A DNA stretch of 64,000 bases from the NCBI GenBank assembly GCA_031963465.1, contig JASSUG010000004.1, positions 124,001 to 188,000 on the forward strand, in the 5' to 3' direction. The notes beneath the pieces are model-generated. The model saw nothing but the letters and a program-made list of their open reading frames with translations. It searched no databases and was not told the origin of the DNA. Origin of the DNA: Mycoavidus cysteinexigens_B (GTDB lineage Bacteria; Pseudomonadota; Gammaproteobacteria; Burkholderiales; Burkholderiaceae). The translations under genes were made by a program, and so were the position numbers. Positions 35,827 through 44,692 of this stretch are shown here, piece by piece. How positions within the stretch are numbered: the first letter of the stretch is position 1; each line of letters opens with the position of its first letter.

Positions 35827-36297
35827 CTAGGCCCGGTGGTAAGGGTGCTGTTGCGTGATGCTCCAGGCGCGATACAGTTGTTCGGCAAGGAGCACGCGCA
35901 CCATCGCATGAGGCAACGTGAAACTTGACACGCGTAATAATACCTCTGCTTGCTGCTGGAGTGCGCGATCTAGACCATCGGCACCGCCAATCACAAACGC
36001 AATATCGCGCCCGTCTTCGCGCCAACTTGGCAGTGCTTGAGCCAGTTGCTGCGTGGTCCAATCTTGACCATGCTCATCGAGCACGACTAAGCGCGCATTT
36101 TTGGGCAGCGCAGCTTCGATTCGTTGTTTTTCAGCATGCAGCAGACTGGCTGTATTGTGTTTGCTTGAGCGCGGTTCCGGTTTGATCTCGCGTAGTTCTA
36201 AGGCGAGCTCGGGCGGCATGCGCTTGGCATATTCTGCGAAGCCAAGTTGAATCCAGTGGGGCATCTTATGGCCCACTGCGAGGACCCATAATTTCAT
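35827..36297 (-). CDS. rlmH: 23S rRNA (pseudouridine-1915-N3)-methyltransferase
   Basis: This 156-residue SPOUT methyltransferase is full length for RlmH. The family motifs are present: MKLWVLAVGHKMP at the start, LDEHGQDWTTQQLA, the SAM-binding knot FVIGGADGLD, and the C-terminal LPHAMVRVLLAEQLYRAWSI with YH near the end. It modifies m3-pseudouridine in helix 69 of assembled ribosomes. It overlaps rsfS by ATGA, so the two ribosome-related genes are translationally coupled. Confidence 0.96.
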   Translation of the reverse strand: MKLWVLAVGHKMPHWIQLGFAEYAKRMPPELALELREIKPEPRSSKHNTASLLHAEKQRIEAALPKNARLVVLDEHGQDWTTQQLAQALPSWREDGRDIAFVIGGADGLDRALQQQAEVLLRVSSFTLPHAMVRVLLAEQLYRAWSITQQHPYHRA

Positions 36298-36659
36298 TGC
36301 AAGGAGGAGGGCGGCGCTGAGAGCTTCATGCGTACCGGCTTACTACCCCAAATGTCTTCGAGTCGGTAATATTGCCGCAGCGCAGGTAATAAAATATGCA
36401 CAATGGCATCACCGCAATCGACTAACACCCATTCGCCAGTCTCGTCACCCTCAATGGTCAGGACCTGACCGCCGGCAGTTTTCACATGGTCTCGCACGCT
36501 GAGCGCAAGCGAGCGAGTCTGCCGGTTTGAGGTGCCGCTGGCGATGATCACTCGGTCAAAGCAGTCGCTGAGGTGGCTGGTATTAAATACTTCAATATTT
36601 TGCGCTTTTCTGGCTTCAAGGCCATCAACAATGGCGCGCTGGAGTGTACGTATATTCAT
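36294..36659 (-). CDS. rsfS: Ribosomal silencing factor
   Basis: This 121-residue protein is of the RsfS/Iojap (DUF143) family, with FDRVIIASGTSNRQTRSLA and the DETGEWVLVDCGDAIVHIL core. It binds ribosomal protein L14 and blocks subunit joining under starvation. One base separates it from nadD and it overlaps rlmH by four. The nadD-rsfS-rlmH order is widely conserved in proteobacteria. Confidence 0.95.
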   Translation of the reverse strand: MNIRTLQRAIVDGLEARKAQNIEVFNTSHLSDCFDRVIIASGTSNRQTRSLALSVRDHVKTAGGQVLTIEGDETGEWVLVDCGDAIVHILLPALRQYYRLEDIWGSKPVRMKLSAPPSSLQ

Positions 36660-36660
36660 A

Positions 36661-37350
36661 TTATGCTTCGGATTGATAAAGATGATGTTGGCGGATATAA
36701 CGCCAAATGGAAGCGGGTAAAAACGACGCAGGCGTGGTTTCGTTTAAGGCCTGAGCAGAGTCTCGTATCTGGGCGCGGATGCCGGTGGCGGAAATCTCCA
36801 GCGCGAACTCAGTATCGATAAAAATCAGGCCGTGTGCTTGGGTTTGTAGCGCGTGCGCCGGTGCTGCGCGCTGCGCAACTTCTGCGGCAATAATCGGTGA
36901 GGCGGCTGCAAGTGAAAAGCCTGGACGCGCCGCGACACAGAGGTGAGCGTAATCGAATAGCCGTGGCCACTGATGCCAAGTATCAAGGTGTACCAGTTGA
37001 TCCGCCCCCATTAAAAACGATAGCGAGGCGTGGGCACCCACCTTATGACGCCATGAGGCCAGTGTATCGACCGTGTAACTCGAGCGATTGCGGTCAATTT
37101 CATCGCTGGCGACGATCACTTCGGTCTCAGGCAAGTCAAGCTGGGCCGCGCCCAGACGCGTCATCGCTAAGCGGTGATGGGCAGCGGATATTGGATTGAG
37201 GGTGGCGGGCATTTTTTGCCAAGGCTGGCCTGCCGGCAACACAATCAATTGATTCAGCTGCAAGCGTTTGGCAAAAGCGGTGGCGAGGGCTAAATGCCCA
37301 TGATGAATCGGGTCGAAGGTGCCGCCAAAGATACCCACACGTAGTATCAT
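36661..37350 (-). CDS. nadD: Nicotinate-nucleotide adenylyltransferase
   Basis: This 229-residue enzyme makes nicotinate adenine dinucleotide from NaMN and ATP in NAD synthesis. The nucleotide-binding GIFGGTFDPIHHGHLALA is near the N-terminus, LSFLMGADQLVHLDTWHQW is central, and the C-terminal ISATGIRAQIRD corresponds to the family ISST.IR motif with Ala for the first Ser. Just upstream of rsfS. Confidence 0.95.
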   Translation of the reverse strand: MILRVGIFGGTFDPIHHGHLALATAFAKRLQLNQLIVLPAGQPWQKMPATLNPISAAHHRLAMTRLGAAQLDLPETEVIVASDEIDRNRSSYTVDTLASWRHKVGAHASLSFLMGADQLVHLDTWHQWPRLFDYAHLCVAARPGFSLAAASPIIAAEVAQRAAPAHALQTQAHGLIFIDTEFALEISATGIRAQIRDSAQALNETTPASFLPASIWRYIRQHHLYQSEA

Positions 37351-37370
37351 TTAGATCCAAAACAATTTAA

Positions 37371-38297
37371 TCATAGCCAATCGCGCGCAATCAGGAAGTC
37401 GCTATACAGCCGAGCCTCGGGCGAGCCAGGTTCTGGTGTCCAGTTATAGCGCCAATGAGCGACAGGGGGCAGCGACATTAAAATCGATTCAGTCCGGCCG
37501 CCGCTTTGGAGTCCAAATAGAGTACCACGATCGCACACCAGGTTAAATTCTACATAACGGCCTCTGCGGTACGCTTGAAAGGCTCTTTCGTTAGCGCCAA
37601 AGGGTAAATGGCGACGGCGGTTAATAATCGGTAAGTATGCCTTGGTAAAGGCATCGCCGACACTTTGCATCAGTTTAAAGCCTTGCTCAAAGCCAAGTTC
37701 AGAAAAATCATCGTAAAAAATGCCGCCAATGCCGCGCGGTTCGTTACGGTGCTTTAAGAAGAAGTATTCATCACATTCTTTTTTGAAGCGCGGATACAGT
37801 TCTGCCCCAAAGGGGGCCACCGCATCGTGGCAAGTACGGTGAAAATGGCGGGCATCCTCCTCAAAACCGTAGTAAGGGGTCAGATCCATGCCGCCTCCGA
37901 ACCAGAAGGTAGGCGCTGCATCAGCGCCCGTGGGGGTGGCTACCAGCAGGCGCACATTCATATGCACGGTTGGGCAGTAGGGGTTGTGCGGATGGAGCAC
38001 GAGTGACACACCGAGCGCTTCGAAGCCACAGCCAACGAGTTGTGGCCGAGCTGAGGTGGCTGAGCTAGGTAAAGTATCGCCCCTGACGTGCGAGAAATTA
38101 ACGCCGCCGCTCTCAAGCAAGTCACCGGCTCCTATGATGCATGAAACACCATCGCCACGCAGGCGCTCGCCCGGCTCGCGGCGCCATGGATCATGGACAA
38201 ATCGCGGCTCATCGAGTTGCTCAAAAGAAGTGGTGATCTGTTGTTGCAAATGAAGCAAATAGCTGCGCACACGCGCAATGTCGATTTGAGTATCCAT
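37371..38297 (-). CDS. hemF: Oxygen-dependent coproporphyrinogen III oxidase
   Basis: This 308-residue aerobic enzyme converts coproporphyrinogen III to protoporphyrinogen IX in haem synthesis. Recognisable motifs are VNFSHVRGDTLP, FWFGGGMDLTPYYGFEEDA, FYDDFSELGFEQGF and YVEFNLVCDRGTLFGLQSGGR, each given in part. ATG 38297 is chosen; a TTG at 38315 is in frame but adds only six residues and has no better ribosome site. HemF requires oxygen, so the organism lives where oxygen is available. Confidence 0.95.
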   Translation of the reverse strand: MDTQIDIARVRSYLLHLQQQITTSFEQLDEPRFVHDPWRREPGERLRGDGVSCIIGAGDLLESGGVNFSHVRGDTLPSSATSARPQLVGCGFEALGVSLVLHPHNPYCPTVHMNVRLLVATPTGADAAPTFWFGGGMDLTPYYGFEEDARHFHRTCHDAVAPFGAELYPRFKKECDEYFFLKHRNEPRGIGGIFYDDFSELGFEQGFKLMQSVGDAFTKAYLPIINRRRHLPFGANERAFQAYRRGRYVEFNLVCDRGTLFGLQSGGRTESILMSLPPVAHWRYNWTPEPGSPEARLYSDFLIARDWL

Positions 38298-38393
38298 GCC
38301 TTGATCGTTTATCAATGAAATAAAAGTGCCAGAAGTACGCTAAATTTAAGTCTTAAAACTCATCAAATGACGCACCCCAAGCCCCTCATATGG

Positions 38394-39662
38394 TTAATTC
38401 AATGGTTTTCGATTCAGTGCACGGTAACCAATATCTCGCCGATATTGCATCCCATCGAAAGCAATCTGATTGATGGTATCGTAGACGGCTAACTGTGCGC
38501 TGCGCACGGAGTCTGCTAGCCCAACCACACACAGTACCCGACCGCCGGCCGTCACCAGGCGACCCTCTACCAGCGCCGTGCCTGCATGAAAGGTTTGGAT
38601 GTGCTCAGTTTGGGCAGGGATGCCGGAAATCAAATCGCCTTTACGTGGCGCTGCTGGATAGCCGTGAGCCGCCAGCACAACCCCTAACGCAGTACGGCGA
38701 TCCCACTCCAACTCAACCTGGTTCAAGGTACCCGCAATCGCGTGCTCAATCACGTTGGAGAAATCTCCTTTTAAGCGCGCCATGATCGGCTGTGTTTCTG
38801 GATCGCCTAGACGGCAATTGAATTCAAGCGTCTTGGGGTTGCCTTGCGCGTCGATCATAATCCCCGCATACAGAAAGCCGGTATAACGAATCCCTTCTTG
38901 CTCCATGCCTTGCACCGTAGGCAAAATAATTTCTCGCATAATGCGCGCATGCAATTTAGGCGTCACAATTGGCGCCGGCGAATACGCTCCCATGCCACCT
39001 GTATTGGGACCTGCATCACGCTCAAGCAAACGCTTGTGATCTTGGCTAGAAGCCAGGGGCAAGACATATTTACCGTCTACCATGACGATAAAGCTGGCTT
39101 CTTCGCCGCTGAGGAATTCTTCAATCACCACGCGTGCACCGGCGCCCTCGGCCAACATCGTATCAATTGCGGCATGGGCCTCAGCCAACTCAGTGGCCAC
39201 CACCACGCCTTTGCCGGCGGCCAGGCCATCGGCCTTAATGACGATTGGCGCGCCTTGAGCTTCAACGTAACGGTGGGCGGCTTGCGCATCCTCAAAACTA
39301 GCGTAAGCGGCAGTCGGAATCTTGTGCCGTAGCATAAAGGCTTTGGCAAAATCTTTTGAGCTTTCCAGTTGAGCGGCTTCCCGCGTTGGGCCAAATACTT
39401 TAAGCCCGCGGGCTCGAAACAGATTGACCGCACCGGCGGCCAGTGGTGCTTCTGGCCCGACGACCGTAAAGGCCACTCGTTCTTTGTGCGCAAACTCGGC
39501 GAGTTCTTCTAAATCGGTGAGTGGGACATTGCGTAGACGCTCGTCACGGGCCGTGCCACCATTACCCGGCGCAACGTAGACAAACTGCACGCGTGGTGAT
39601 TGGGCAAGTTTCCATGCCAGGGCATGCTCACGGCCGCCGGAGCCAATAACAAGTAACTTCAT
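38394..39662 (-). CDS. purD: Phosphoribosylamine-glycine ligase
   Basis: This 422-residue ATP-grasp enzyme of purine synthesis (GAR synthetase) has GSGGREHALAWKLAQS at the start, the ATP-grasp core APIVIKADGLAAGKGV, GPNTGGMGAYSPAPIV, and YAGIMIDAQGNPKTLEFNCR in part. Length is normal. It lies 24 bases downstream of yebC in the same direction. Confidence 0.97.
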   Translation of the reverse strand: MKLLVIGSGGREHALAWKLAQSPRVQFVYVAPGNGGTARDERLRNVPLTDLEELAEFAHKERVAFTVVGPEAPLAAGAVNLFRARGLKVFGPTREAAQLESSKDFAKAFMLRHKIPTAAYASFEDAQAAHRYVEAQGAPIVIKADGLAAGKGVVVATELAEAHAAIDTMLAEGAGARVVIEEFLSGEEASFIVMVDGKYVLPLASSQDHKRLLERDAGPNTGGMGAYSPAPIVTPKLHARIMREIILPTVQGMEQEGIRYTGFLYAGIMIDAQGNPKTLEFNCRLGDPETQPIMARLKGDFSNVIEHAIAGTLNQVELEWDRRTALGVVLAAHGYPAAPRKGDLISGIPAQTEHIQTFHAGTALVEGRLVTAGGRVLCVVGLADSVRSAQLAVYDTINQIAFDGMQYRRDIGYRALNRKPLN

Positions 39663-39686
39663 GCGTATGTGTATCCTAGAAATGAC

Positions 39687-40415
39687 TTAGATTTCGTCGA
39701 TCAATGCATTCGTAAAGACGGCTTGTACATCATCGAGATTTTCGAGGGTATCAAGCAATTTTTGCATTTTCACAGCATCTTCACCGGTAAACTCGACTTC
39801 GCTTTGTGGTTTCATGGTGATTTCGGCCAATTCAGCCTTCAACCCCGCGGCTTCTAGCGCGCCTTTGACTTGGCTAAAATCATTCGGCGCGCACAAAATT
39901 TCAACACTGCCATCGCTATGGCTGATGACGTCATCAGCGCCCGCTTCAAGCGCAATGGTCATTAAGCTTTCTTCAGGCACGCCTGGCGCAAACAAAAATT
40001 GCCCACAGTGCGTGAACATAAAAACCACAGAACCATCGAGACCTAAGTTACCGCCATGTTTTGAAAACGCATGCCGGACTTCAGCGACTGTGCGTGTGCG
40101 ATTATCTGTCATGCAATCGACAATAATGGCAGCACCCGCCAGACCATAGCCTTCATAACGGATTTCTTCGTAGTTCGCGCCTTCAAGCCCGCCGGCGCCA
40201 CGTTGGATTGCCCGTTGAATATTGTCTTTGGGCATATTGGCATCGGTGGCTTTATCAATCGCTAGCCGCAAGCGCGGATTGCTATTCACCTCGCCTCCGC
40301 CTAAGCGGGCCGCTACTGTAATTTCTTTAATCAGACGGGTCCAAACTTTGCCGCGCTTTGCATCCGCTGCAGCTTTTTTATGTTTGATATTAGCCCATTT
40401 AGAATGACCAGCCAT
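39687..40415 (-). CDS. yebC: YebC/PmpR family DNA-binding regulatory protein
   Basis: This 242-residue protein begins MAGHSKWANIKHKKAAADAK, the invariant family N-terminus, with RAIQRGAGGLEG and RYEGYGLAGAAIIVDCMTDN. Members have been described as transcription regulators and, more recently, as factors that relieve ribosome stalling. It lies between rluB and purD with short gaps, likely in one operon. Confidence 0.95.
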   Translation of the reverse strand: MAGHSKWANIKHKKAAADAKRGKVWTRLIKEITVAARLGGGEVNSNPRLRLAIDKATDANMPKDNIQRAIQRGAGGLEGANYEEIRYEGYGLAGAAIIVDCMTDNRTRTVAEVRHAFSKHGGNLGLDGSVVFMFTHCGQFLFAPGVPEESLMTIALEAGADDVISHSDGSVEILCAPNDFSQVKGALEAAGLKAELAEITMKPQSEVEFTGEDAVKMQKLLDTLENLDDVQAVFTNALIDEI

Positions 40416-40445
40416 ATGCTGTTTTCTCCTTGTCTATGCTAACGG

Positions 40446-42179
40446 TCAACGGTCGCGAGGTCGGTTACGAGAGTTACCGCGGGGGATGGCCGGGTCGCTT
40501 CGATTACCATCGCGCCCCCCACCCGTGCTATTACCGTTGCTGTTGTTACGTCCCGTACTCATGCTATTACCATTGCTACGTCCCGCACCCATGCTATTAC
40601 CGTGGCTGCGTCCCGCACTCATGCTATTACCGTAGCTACGTCCTGCACCCGTGCTATTACCATGGCTACGTCCTGCACCCGTGCTATTGCCGTACGAAGC
40701 TTCATTGTGGTAACGATTACCATTGCCAGTGCGTTGGCCACCGCTGCTGCTACGCCCGCCGTCATTAAAAGGTGCACGCGCTTGTCCATAACGGTTCGGT
40801 GCGGTCGAACGGTGATTGTAGTCAGCAAAGCCAAGCGCCGTTTGCATCGGATCAGGCTGGCGGCGGCGCGGCGCAGTTTGGGCTCCGCCCGTTCTGTCAG
40901 CGTAGCGCGCTGGTTTATTGCCATGGGCAGGCGGTTTCAGTCCCACCGCAGTCAATAATGTACGCACTTGATGTTCGTCCATTTCTTCCCAGCGGCCGCG
41001 TTTTAAACCTCGAGGCAAAGCAATTGAGCCGTGGCGGGTGCGGATTAGCCGGCTCACTAGCAGGCCAACTGCTTCAAACATGCGCCGGACTTCGCGGTTG
41101 CGGCCTTCGGCCAAGGCGACGTGATACCAGCGATTGGTGCCCTCGCCGCCGCCTGCTTGCAGCCGCAGAAAATTAGCTGGGCCATCATCTAGCATCACAC
41201 CTTGTAACAGCTGTTGGCGCGCAGCCTCTGATAATTCACCCACCACCCGCACGGCATATTCACGCTCAACGTTGTAACGCGGATGCATAAAACGATTGGC
41301 TAAGTCGCCCGAGGTCGTAAGCAATAGCAGGCCTTCAGTATTAAAATCAAGCCGCCCAATCGACAGCCATTTCGCCATTTTTATAATCGGCAATTTGTCG
41401 AAGACAGAGGGCCGTTGCTCTGGATCAGAGTGGCTGACAATTTCTCCGGCCGGCTTGTGATAGAGCAGCACCCGGGGTGGTTGGGTCGAGACTTTGCGCG
41501 CGACCAATTTGCCGTTAATGCGCACGAGGTCAGTTGGCATAATGCGCTGCCCAATATGGGCTGGCTCGCCATTGACTGAGACCCGGCCGGCCATAATCAA
41601 TTCTTCCATTTCACGCCGTGAGCCCATGCCCGCTTCAGCCAGCACTTTGTGCAACTTAGGCACATCCTCGTCCGGGGCCAGCACGCGTTTTTGCGGCATG
41701 TTTTTGCGCGACCGCCCAAGCATTGGCGCGTGTACACTGCCGCCGGTATTATCCGCATCATAAGCTGGCGAAGTGACATAAGAAAAAACATCCTCTGTTG
41801 CCTGGCTATTTTGAGCAGTTGGCTTTTCATCGGGGATCAGCGCTTTTCCTGGTCTTGGCGAGCGTTGGGGGCGCGGGCCAGCGTCCCGGCGTGGTGCGCC
41901 TGGGGGCGCATCTGCCGACTGCGGCCCTTTGGTTTTTTCAGCGCGGCGGCGAGCAATTAAGCTACGTGGGCCACGGCGCAGACCGCGCCGGGCGGGTCCT
42001 TCGCTCGTCGCGGTTTCTTGATTAGGCGTGTCTACTGGCCCAATGCCAGCACCTGCATCATATGCAGCGGAGGGTGTATGAGTATCACCTTGGCTGACCT
42101 TAGGTAGATCGGTTTCTTGACTATGTTTCAAAACAACCTCTGGAAAGTAAAAGTGGGCGCCACGGATAAAGTGGTGCAT
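40446..42179 (-). CDS. rluB: 23S rRNA pseudouridine synthase with long low-complexity extensions
   Basis: This 577-residue protein has a central RluB core: an S4-like domain (VPKLHKVLAEAGMGSRREME) and the catalytic segment SIGRLDFNTEGLLLLT, with NREVRRMFEAVGL later. RluB makes pseudouridine 2605 in 23S rRNA. The ~180-residue N-terminal extension is rich in Arg/Pro/Gly. The ~150-residue C-terminal extension ends in five or more decapeptide repeats of the form (H/Y)GNS(M/T)GAGRS, encoded by 30-base repeats at 40531-40680, and an Arg/Asn-rich tail. Such tails probably bind RNA; their repeat number may vary. Extended RluB-type proteins occur in Burkholderia relatives, but the decapeptide array stands out. 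Confidence 0.93.
   Translation of the reverse strand: MHHFIRGAHFYFPEVVLKHSQETDLPKVSQGDTHTPSAAYDAGAGIGPVDTPNQETATSEGPARRGLRRGPRSLIARRRAEKTKGPQSADAPPGAPRRDAGPRPQRSPRPGKALIPDEKPTAQNSQATEDVFSYVTSPAYDADNTGGSVHAPMLGRSRKNMPQKRVLAPDEDVPKLHKVLAEAGMGSRREMEELIMAGRVSVNGEPAHIGQRIMPTDLVRINGKLVARKVSTQPPRVLLYHKPAGEIVSHSDPEQRPSVFDKLPIIKMAKWLSIGRLDFNTEGLLLLTTSGDLANRFMHPRYNVEREYAVRVVGELSEAARQQLLQGVMLDDGPANFLRLQAGGGEGTNRWYHVALAEGRNREVRRMFEAVGLLVSRLIRTRHGSIALPRGLKRGRWEEMDEHQVRTLLTAVGLKPPAHGNKPARYADRTGGAQTAPRRRQPDPMQTALGFADYNHRSTAPNRYGQARAPFNDGGRSSSGGQRTGNGNRYHNEASYGNSTGAGRSHGNSTGAGRSYGNSMSAGRSHGNSMGAGRSNGNSMSTGRNNSNGNSTGGGRDGNRSDPAIPRGNSRNRPRDR
40531..40680. repeat. Five tandem 30-bp repeats inside rluB
   Basis: Five units of exactly 30 bases (40531, 40561, 40591, 40621, 40651) share the pattern TGCTATTACC...CTACGTCC(C/T)GCACCC with small differences. 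A partial sixth begins at 40681. They encode the Gly/Asn/Ser/Arg decapeptides of the RluB tail on the minus strand. In-frame expansion or contraction by slippage is likely. Confidence 0.9.
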
Positions 42180-42188
42180 TTTGTTTTT

Positions 42189-42788
42189 TTAATCATTAAA
42201 TTCAATTGTATGTTGCTCAATTTGATTAGGTGTTGATAGATTGGACAAAGCCGGTAATGCATCGAGCGCACTTAAACCAAGGTCATCGAGAAAAGATCGG
42301 GTCGTGGCATACAGCGCCGGCCGTCCTGGCACGTCACGTTGACCGATGACCTCGATCCAGCCGCGTTCTTCAAGTTGCTTGATCACTTGGGTATTGACGG
42401 TCACGCCACGGACCCGTTCTATATCGCCTCGGGTAACAGGCTGGCGATAAGCAATAATCGCTAAGGTCTCCAATACAGCACGTGAGTATTTGGGCGGTTT
42501 TTCAGGATGTAGCTTGTCTAGCAAAGGCTGCATTGCAGGCTTACTCTGGAAACGCCAGCCACTGGCTAATGAAACCAGCTCAACGCCTCGCCCAGACCAG
42601 TCACGGCGCAACTCTTCAAGCAGGCTGTGCACGCTATCGGCGGTCATATCAGCGGCAAACAATTTACGTAAATCATCGACTTTGAGCGGTTCCTGTGCAC
42701 ATATCAAAGCAGTCTCGAGCGCAATTTTTGCTTCTTCAGCATTCATCTCGCCAGTATCCTGTCCCATCAATGAATTTACAGCTTTCAT
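42189..42788 (-). CDS. scpB: Segregation and condensation protein B
   Basis: This ~199-residue ScpB homologue is the winged-helix partner of the SMC-ScpA condensin. The motif LETLAIIAYRQPVTRGDIERVRGV (seen in two parts) and QVIKQLEERGWIEVIGQRDVPGRPALY in part are diagnostic. The start is taken as ATG 42788; ATG 42746 (MNAEEAK) is also plausible. It is first in the minus-strand run scpB-rluB-yebC-purD and only nine bases from rluB. scpA is not in the window. Confidence 0.93.
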   Translation of the reverse strand: MKAVNSLMGQDTGEMNAEEAKIALETALICAQEPLKVDDLRKLFAADMTADSVHSLLEELRRDWSGRGVELVSLASGWRFQSKPAMQPLLDKLHPEKPPKYSRAVLETLAIIAYRQPVTRGDIERVRGVTVNTQVIKQLEERGWIEVIGQRDVPGRPALYATTRSFLDDLGLSALDALPALSNLSTPNQIEQHTIEFND

Positions 42789-43047
42789 CAAAAATATATC
42801 ACATGTACATGTAGCGCGCGCTCGTTGCAGATACTACTTTGCAAGCCCGTGGCGTTGTCTCGCAACGCTAACGCTTTTGTTTGTTTCATCATAACCAAAA
42901 ATGAGGCGATGTATTTCCATTTTACCGCTTTGCTCAATTAAGCTGACTGTGCTTGCACATCCTATTTTAGGGCATCGTCATTAACAGCTGCGTTAGAATG
43001 AATGCTGTTAAACTTTTTTGCTACGCGGTAAGCGTAAGCCATGTGCA
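42789..43047. other. Divergent promoter region scpB / nlpD-like
   Basis: These 259 bases between divergent genes should carry promoters for both. No strong consensus pair or other feature is recognised. Confidence 0.5.
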
Positions 43048-43761
43048 ATGCAATACAGATTTCTGCGCCGGCTGTCGGCCGTTTTGGGCCTTGCCTTAAT
43101 CGCCGTTTCCTTAACTGGGTGCAGTTCATCATCGGGGTACTACCGGGTACGGCGTGGCGATACTTTAGGCCGTATCGCACAACGTCACGGCGCCAATGCG
43201 AAAGATTTAGCACGTTTGAATCGTCTGTCTAAACCTAATGCCTTAGCGGTTGGCCAAAGACTGCGCGTCAAGCCCTCTAGGCGCCGGGTTTCAGCAGGCA
43301 GAGCGCCGATTCGCACAGCGCACCCGTCACCGCCTAGCTCAGGCCAAGTACTTTCCAATTCGCCGTCTAGTATAACAAATATACCCGCTTCTGTTTCGTT
43401 TGCCTTGCGCTGGCCCGCTCAAGGAGCGATTATCCGTGGCTTTGATGGTGTCAATAATAAAGGCATCAATATTGCTGGCAAGGGGGGAGACCCCGTCTAT
43501 GCCGCCGCAGATGGCACCGTTGTGTATGCAGGCAATGGGCTGCGCGGCTATGGTAACTTACTGATTATTAGACATCCTGCCGATTTTTTAACTGCCTATG
43601 CCCATAATCGCAGGTTATGTATTCCTGAAGGACACCCTGTAAAAAGAGGGCAACTCATTGCCCAAATGGGCAATACGGATAGCACGGAGGTGATGCTTCA
43701 CTTTGAGTTACGTTACAAGGGCCGCTCGCTTGATCCACTAGGCTATTTGCCTGCTCGTTAG
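43048..43761 (+). CDS. NlpD-like lipoprotein with LysM and degenerate M23 domain
   Basis: This 237-residue envelope protein has a lipoprotein signal peptide ending in the lipobox SLTGC (Cys ~29). A LysM peptidoglycan-binding module (YRVRRGDTLGRIAQRHG...AVGQRL) follows, then a Ser/Pro linker and a C-terminal LytM/M23 domain. The M23 zinc ligands are not intact: the first motif reads NKGINIAG rather than HxxxD, while the end keeps LHFELRYKGRSLDPLGYLP. That is as in NlpD/EnvC-type proteins, which do not cut cell wall but activate amidases such as AmiC during division. ATG 43048 is chosen over TTG 43018 because the signal peptide starts there (MQYRFLRRLSAVL). Confidence 0.88.
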   Translation: MQYRFLRRLSAVLGLALIAVSLTGCSSSSGYYRVRRGDTLGRIAQRHGANAKDLARLNRLSKPNALAVGQRLRVKPSRRRVSAGRAPIRTAHPSPPSSGQVLSNSPSSITNIPASVSFALRWPAQGAIIRGFDGVNNKGINIAGKGGDPVYAAADGTVVYAGNGLRGYGNLLIIRHPADFLTAYAHNRRLCIPEGHPVKRGQLIAQMGNTDSTEVMLHFELRYKGRSLDPLGYLPAR

Positions 43762-43816
43762 AAGGGGGTTATGTGTTAGAATCCGCCTTTATCCAAAGGC
43801 CTTGCGCCATTTATTT

Positions 43817-43893
43817 CTGCCCATAGCTCAGTTGGATAGAGCATCGGCCTTCTAAGCCGAGGGTCGGGGGTTCGAATCCCTCTGGGCAGGCCA
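43817..43893 (+). tRNA. tRNA-Arg (anticodon TCT)
   Basis: This 77-base cloverleaf includes an encoded CCA. The acceptor is CTGCCCA/TGGGCAG (fully paired), the D-arm GCTC...GAGC, the anticodon stem TCGGC/GCCGA with loop CTTCTAA and anticodon TCT at 43851-43853, and the T-arm has TTCGAAT. The acceptor begins C1-G72 and T2-A71; as I recall, relatives have G1-C72 and C2-G71 here, so both base pairs have changed while pairing is kept. It is just upstream of tsaB. Confidence 0.95.
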
Positions 43894-43905
43894 TTCTGCG
43901 TCTTT

Positions 43906-44688
43906 ATGAATCGCACGACCACTCTGCTTGCCATTGATACATCCACCGAATTTTGTTCTGTGGCGCTTGCGGTAAGCTCGACCGCGAAGGCGCAATCGCA
44001 ACTTTTTATCCGCCATGAATTGACCGGAGCCGCCGCCAGTTCGCGTGTGTTGCCGGCGGTGCAAGAAGTATTCGCTGAGGCCCAGCTCACTCTGCGTGAG
44101 TGCACGGCACTTGCTTTTGGCGTGGGGCCCGGCTCGTTTACCGGCTTGCGGACTGCAACCGGCGTGGTACAAGGATTGGCCTTTGCGCTGCAGGTGCCGG
44201 TGGTGCCGGTGAGCACTTTGCTGGCCTGTGCGCAAGCTGCGCGTGAGCGCGCGCCAGCGATCACAAGCGTGCTGGCAGCACTGGATGCGCGTATGAATGA
44301 AGTGTATTGGGCGCAGTTTGACTGGGATCAAAACACACATCGTTGGCAGATTGTGCACCCTGTGACACTGACCTCGCCTGACGCTGTCAAAATCCCAGAG
44401 GCGCCATTCACCCTAGCGGGCAATGCCGCCGATATCTTTGGCGAGCGGCTTGCTGCCTTGCCACACGCAGCCAGTATTGATCGGTTAGCGCTGCCTCATG
44501 CGGCGGCGATTGCTACCCTGGGTTTATGCAGTTTGCAAGCGGGCCATACGGTGTCTGCTGAATCTGCGATGCCGCTGTATATTCGCAATAAAGTGGCCTT
44601 GACGACTGCCGAGCGCGCGGCTCAAGCGCTCAGCAGTTCAGCCCTGCCTAGCAAGGCGGTAAGTGCATCTACTAGCCAGCGAGGATGA
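43906..44688 (+). CDS. tsaB: tRNA threonylcarbamoyladenosine biosynthesis protein TsaB
   Basis: This 260-residue ASKHA-fold protein is the dimerisation partner of TsaD in t6A37 synthesis. It has LLAIDTSTEFCSVAL, then SSRVLPAVQEVF and FGVGPGSFTGLRTATGVVQGLAFA in part. Length is normal. It starts 12 bases after the tRNA-Arg gene, so the tRNA and tsaB may be cotranscribed. It is followed after four bases by rimI. Confidence 0.95.
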   Translation: MNRTTTLLAIDTSTEFCSVALAVSSTAKAQSQLFIRHELTGAAASSRVLPAVQEVFAEAQLTLRECTALAFGVGPGSFTGLRTATGVVQGLAFALQVPVVPVSTLLACAQAARERAPAITSVLAALDARMNEVYWAQFDWDQNTHRWQIVHPVTLTSPDAVKIPEAPFTLAGNAADIFGERLAALPHAASIDRLALPHAAAIATLGLCSLQAGHTVSAESAMPLYIRNKVALTTAERAAQALSSSALPSKAVSASTSQRG

Positions 44689-44692
44689 GCGG

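Noticed and set aside
40430..40958. Repetitive Cys/Tyr- and Thr-rich frames on the plus strand
   Set aside because: They are shadows of the 30-base repeats of the RluB tail on the opposite strand.
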